Positions 10,088-13,473 of a stretch of DNA of 13,473 nt are shown here, in pieces. Every line of letters begins with the position of its first letter. The first letter of the stretch is position 1. The stretch is from Ettlia oleoabundans (taxonomy: Eukaryota > Chlorophyta > Chlorophyceae > Chlamydomonadales), in contig JAAMXP010003314.1 of NCBI GenBank assembly GCA_019693395.1, forward strand, positions 1 through 13,473. Reading direction: 5' to 3'. The notes beneath the pieces were generated by a model. That model searched no databases. It was not told the DNA's origin and was given only the letters and a program-made list of their open reading frames with translations. A program made the position numbers and the translations under genes.

Positions 10088-10229
10088 GACGGCTGCATGC
10101 TAGTGATGCTGTTGGGCGCAGTATGGGGGCAAGCTGTCAAAAGCTTTTATACTGCCACCTGTCAACATCGTGCTGCGACTACAACTGCAGCATGAGCCCT
10201 ATCTCTGCGTAACTCACTGTGATCAATTT
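10088..10229. promoter_or_regulatory. Very short divergent promoter region between the coiled-coil gene and the site-2 protease gene
   Basis: Only 142 bp separate the two ATGs (184 bp if the protease starts at 10272). TTTTATAC at 10145-10152 is TATA-like for the plus strand. A bidirectional promoter with short 5' UTRs, or promoters lying inside the neighbouring gene, is inferred. Confidence 0.5.
10192..10212 (+). promoter_or_regulatory. Possible upstream mini-ORF before the site-2 protease
   Basis: ATG followed by five sense codons and TAA (M-S-P-I-S-A-stop), ending 17 bases before the first in-frame ATG of the protease at 10230. If it lies within the transcript it could lower translation or favour the second start at 10272. 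The transcript start is not visible, so this is tentative. Confidence 0.3.
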
Positions 10230-11531
10230 ATGAGCGGAGCGACCTCTTCTGCCGTCATTGAGGAAGGTGGCATGCTGCCGGTCTCACTGTTGCTCGCTTG
10301 GGTGGCCCTGTGGGCCACAGTCAGGCTATTGCTGGGGTTAGCGCTGCCTGCAATACCGCGGCGATGGCCAGAAGCCACTATCGAATTGGATTGGTGGTGG
10401 GTAACGGTGCGGGTTCACAGCGCCGACGGCGGCTTGGCGGCGCGGCTTGCTGGATGGCACCGCCATGTGCTGCGCCGCTGGTTTTCGGTTGGAGCTGCGG
10501 CAGGCCTGCTGGCGGCAGTCTGCAGCGTTGCGCTCCTCTTCAACGAGCTCCTTACACTGCTTTCCAGCCTCGTGCATGTCAGCGAAGAGGCAGGAGCAGC
10601 GGCGTCAGTAGGGTCTGCAGCGGGAGGCGCAGGGCCCCGCCTTCAGCTGGCGCTCCCCGGTTTAACGCTCCCGCTGAGCCATGCTGCTCCGCTATGGCTG
10701 GCACTGGCCGCCTCGCTGGCAGTGCACGAGGTGGGTTCACGCCACGAGCGGCGCTGGGCTGCTGTTACACTGAATGTCCGCTTCATGCTGCTTTGAACAG
10801 TCACGGGGTGCTCTATTTGCAACACACCGGTGTGCGTTAGAAGCTGCACATTTTGAACAGGCAGTGCAAATGTGATCTTTGCCCATTCAGTTGCCGCCTG
10901 TGTTTATTAATCTTTCAAAGTTCATTGCTAATCACAGGCTGGGCATGCGCTGGCAGCAGCGGCGGAGAGCGTGGAGGTCAGCTCGGTTGGGTTGAGCCTG
11001 ATGCTGCTACTGCCAGCTGCCTTTGTGGAGCTGGATGCTGCTGAGCTGGCACGAGTCGGCAGGCACAGCATGATGCGCATCGCCACCGCCGGCGCTTGGC
11101 ACAATGTGGTGCTCGCAGCCGCCTGCTGGCCAGTGGTTGCCCTGCTGGCGCGTGCATGGCTGTGGGCGCGGCTGGCGCCGGTACGCCAACTGATCCTTCA
11201 GCTGCACCGCCTCCTGGGCTACACCGTGTCTCTTTCTGCAGCGCTGGCCCTACTTAACATGGCACCCGTGCACTTTTTGGATGGGCACCAGGCACTCGAG
11301 GCCCTGCTGCTACGGCCGATAAAACCACGGGGCGAGTTGCTGGCAGCAGCGCAGATGCAGCAGCAGCAAATGCCAAATGGTTGCAGCAGCAACAGCGCAG
11401 CCGGCGAACGCAAGGGTTCATTGAGTACTGTTGCTGTGCCGGGCAGAGCCAGGGCGGTAAGTTGGGTGCTGCATGCTGGGACCGCGCTCTATGCGGCTGT
11501 GGTGCTGCTCCATGCATTGCGCATGCGCTGA
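10230..11531 (+). CDS. Site-2 protease (S2P/MBTPS2-like intramembrane zinc metalloprotease), compact PDZ-less form
   Basis: Two exons, 10230-10730 and 10938-11531, join in phase 0 and give 364 residues. S2P cuts membrane-anchored transcription factors inside the bilayer after site-1 protease has acted: SREBP and ATF6 in animals, bZIP17/28 type factors in plants, in the Golgi. The N-terminus from residue 15, MLPVSLLLAWVALWATV, matches the start of animal S2P, so translation may really begin at 10272. TM1 is about 15-39, TM2 about 86-114. The zinc motif HEAGH is at 166-170, split by the intron between Glu167 and Ala168. It is followed by the family block LLLPAAFVELDAAEL (191-205) and AGAWHNVVLA (218-227). 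The second metal ligand is Asp282 in LNMAPVHFLDGHQALEALLL. A last hydrophobic segment lies at the C-terminus (VLHAGTALYAAVVLLHALRM). Only about 110 residues separate HEAGH from LDG, against nearly 300 in human S2P, so the PDZ and Cys-rich insert is missing. Both catalytic motifs are intact and the enzyme is probably active. Confidence 0.93.
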
Positions 11532-11843
11532 TGCGCCTTGCGGTAGAGCTGGGTTCAAGGGTTCTCCTTGCATTTGTAAATTGGAGGGCTTTGTTGAAGT
11601 TGATGAGGCGTAGGCAGACAGAGCAGTCTGTCAAAGGACGGCAATTCGTGATCTTGGCGTAAGTCATGCAACCCTTGCAACTGTGCGACAGTACGACAAC
11701 ATGAGTGCAACAACATGCCATGCATGGCCAAGACAGGCTGGCAGTGGCAGCCAAGGAGGGAGTGATGGCTTTGAGGCTACGAGTGGAGTGCAAACACAAC
11801 AAAGTAGCGGCAACTTAGATGCTACCCAATGGGAAGGCAACGT
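11532..11843. other. Convergent 3' intergenic region between the site-2 protease and glycosylase genes
   Basis: These 312 bp hold a plus-strand TGTAA close to the protease stop and no minus-strand TGTAA that I could find for the glycosylase gene. No exon, RNA gene or repeat was recognised. Open frames crossing it are shadows of the neighbouring genes. Confidence 0.6.
11575..11579 (+). terminator. TGTAA polyadenylation signal of the site-2 protease gene
   Basis: TGTAA 44 bases past the stop codon at 11531, in the sense direction. It would give a very short 3' UTR, but it is the only copy in this interval. Confidence 0.5.
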
Positions 11844-13473
11844 TCATGCAGCGACTGTGCGGTGTCTGGTCAGTCCCGTGCCCAGGCCCCCTGTCTGCTG
11901 CAGCCAGTCGTGGTACCGCCGCAGATCCTTGTCATCAGGGACCACCTCCCGCCACCTGCAGCAGGCCAAGCAGTGCCAAAGAGGAAGACAGTGCAAACCT
12001 GAGAACAGTTGGACCACGTCTGGGGTTGGCAGCGATTGAATGCATGATGGGTGGTTGAAGCTCAGCTGACGCCAGCGTGCACCTGCCGAGTCACACCATG
12101 GGCAGGGCAGGTTCGGCTGGGGGTTGCAGGGCTCACCTGCCGCGGCAGAAGATGTGGTAGGCGTCGGCGGCGTACTTCCCAATGCCATACAGCTCGGTGG
12201 GGTCACGCCACTGCGGGGAAAAAGTTATGCATAGGAAATCCTTCAAGCACAAGCAAGATAGAAGGGAGTGGCAAGTCAAGAGTCAAAAAGCAAAACACTG
12301 GCGATGGGGCAGGGCGGTTGGGGTAGGGTGCAGTCTGGCTAACACCCCTGAAGGGATTGTTGCCAACATGGCCCCCAAGCTGAAGTGCAGGCGTTGTCAT
12401 CACAGGCAGTACATCATGTGCCCACCTGTTTGTACAGGTAGTCGTGTGACAGCTGCTGTATTGCCAGCGCCCGCTTGCGGAACAGGCCCAGCGGCTGTAT
12501 CAGCGCCTGCACCCTCTGGACGTCCGCGGCGATGGCGGCGGCGGGTGTGGGGCAGAGCCGGAACAGCTCCCAGATCACCTTGCGCACCTGGGGAGGAGCA
12601 CAGTTTTGAGCAGCACAGAGGGTAAGGTGGCGACACAGCATATGCGGATGTGGCCCAACAGGAAGCGGACAGCGCTGGCAGGCAGGGTGGAAGGCAGCAG
12701 GCAAGGAAGGTGCACGGAGGCTTGATGGTAGTGTAAGCGCTGACAAATGTCCACTCAGTAGCTCAAGCCCACGCCAGGCCCGCTGCGCTGCTCACGTGCT
12801 GATGTTCTCTCCCTCTGATATGGAATGCAGCTGATCGCCACCTCCCTGAACCGCCTGGGCCAACACCCGTCGGCCGCAACACACCTGCTGGCCCGAGGTT
12901 TTGTTGAGCAGCATGCAGGCCACCAGCAGCTTCCAGGGGTCGTCGTACAGCTCCTCCTCTGCGGTATGGTGCGGAGCAGGTTGGTGCAGTACGCTCAGCC
13001 GTATAGTTCTGAAATGTTCCACACCTTTAGAAATACAGCAGCAACTACACATGGTGCCTGAGCAATCACAGGCCAGCAGTAGTCGCTTTTGTATAGGCTC
13101 TGCCCAGCTGGACTCGCAGAGGCACCGATGCAGCTGGAAAGGCTGAACATGAACCTACTCAATTCAGCCAGGCACCCATCCATCAGTCTTTTGAGCTCAC
13201 CCAGCAGCCCAAAGGGGGACACAGGCGGCTCCCATAGGCACAGCCGGGGATCGGGCTCAGCTGCACCTCCCCCCGCAGCCGCTCCTGCTGCTTGCGTAGT
13301 GCCGTCGGCAGCACCGGGGCTGTGGCGACCTGCGGGCGACGCGTGTGTGGTTGTGCGTGCAGTTGGGGAGCGCTTGACGCGCTTGCCGGCTGTTGCCAGG
13401 GCCAGAGGGTGCGGCTCTGGTGAGGGCTGGGACTGCCGCTCCTGGCGACGCACCTGCAGGCGCGGGGGGGGGG
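11844..13473 (-). CDS. MBD4-like mismatch-specific T/U DNA glycosylase (HhH-GPD family), 5' partial
   Basis: Exons on the minus strand: from the right edge (perhaps 13453, after CTGCAG) to 13201, then 12958-12885, 12587-12426, 12210-12137 and 11955-11844, all in phase, giving about 224 residues from 13453. There is no in-frame ATG in the first visible exon, so the start lies outside. The leader is low-complexity, with a basic KRVKRS that could be nuclear targeting. The catalytic domain starts at WEPPVSPFGLL and runs on as DPWKLLVACMLLNKTSG, IQPLGLFRKRALAIQQLS, the helix-hairpin-helix LYGIGKYAADAYHIFC, and VVPDDKDLRRYHDWL. The last aligns with human MBD4 around Asp560, so the catalytic Asp is the GAC codon at 11931-11933. 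MBD4 removes T or U opposite G, chiefly from deaminated CpG, in base-excision repair. Plant MBD4L proteins share this domain but lack the methyl-CpG-binding domain; whether this protein has one cannot be seen. Confidence 0.9.
13464..13473 (+). repeat. Terminal run of ten G, probable contig edge
   Basis: The window stops inside a homopolymer of ten G immediately outside the first visible exon of the glycosylase gene. Assemblies of GC-rich algal genomes often break in such runs. A real poly-pyrimidine tract (poly-C on the transcribed strand) before an acceptor is equally possible. Confidence 0.5.

Noticed and set aside
10298..10840. Plus-strand open frame of 180 codons overlapping the protease gene
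   Set aside because: Out of frame with the site-2 protease exon, which has recognisable family motifs; Cys/Arg-rich shadow translation.
13453..13453. Start codon of the glycosylase gene at the right edge
   Set aside because: The codon is GTG, not ATG, and directly follows CTGCAG, a likely splice acceptor. The true start lies beyond the window.

Overview
This window looks like nuclear DNA of a chlorophyte green alga. It is GC-rich and gene-dense. The genes are split by short spliceosomal introns (about 107-297 bp) with donors of the GTGAG/GTGGG/GTGCG type and CAG acceptors. TGTAA, the typical green-algal polyadenylation signal, occurs downstream of genes. Proteins are rich in Ala, Gly and Gln, and introns and exons carry many CTG/CAG runs. 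The species cannot be named from the sequence. The run of ten G at the right edge suggests a contig end. All gene models below were built by hand: splice sites were joined so that the reading phase is kept across every junction.

Layout, left to right. (1) 198-1461, minus, 3' end off the window: a CUE-domain plus F-box protein, probably a substrate adaptor of an SCF ubiquitin ligase. (2) 1726-4129, plus: a seven-exon secreted protein of 433 residues, of unknown function, with exactly six cysteines in a mirror-symmetric spacing. It is head-to-head with gene 1 across 264 bp. (3) 4585-10087, minus, convergent with gene 2: an eleven-exon protein of 1215 residues with a long N-terminal coiled coil, a Gln/Ser/Ala-rich disordered half and a distinct acidic-hydrophobic C-terminus. 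(4) 10230-11531, plus, head-to-head with gene 3 across 142 bp: a two-exon site-2 protease (S2P/MBTPS2-like) whose HEAGH zinc motif is split by the intron and which has no PDZ or Cys-rich insert. (5) 11844 to the right edge, minus, convergent with gene 4, 5' end off the window: an MBD4-like mismatch-specific T/U DNA glycosylase with an intact helix-hairpin-helix and catalytic Asp.

The five genes alternate strand (-, +, -, +, -), giving two divergent promoter regions and two convergent 3' regions. They do not form an operon or an evident pathway; their known roles (ubiquitin adaptor, secreted protein, coiled-coil protein, intramembrane protease, base-excision repair) are separate. I saw no tRNA, rRNA, transposon, CRISPR array or viral sequence. 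The most interesting items are the compact PDZ-less S2P, the six-Cys secreted protein, the CUE/F-box fusion and the coiled-coil protein with its C-terminal motif.
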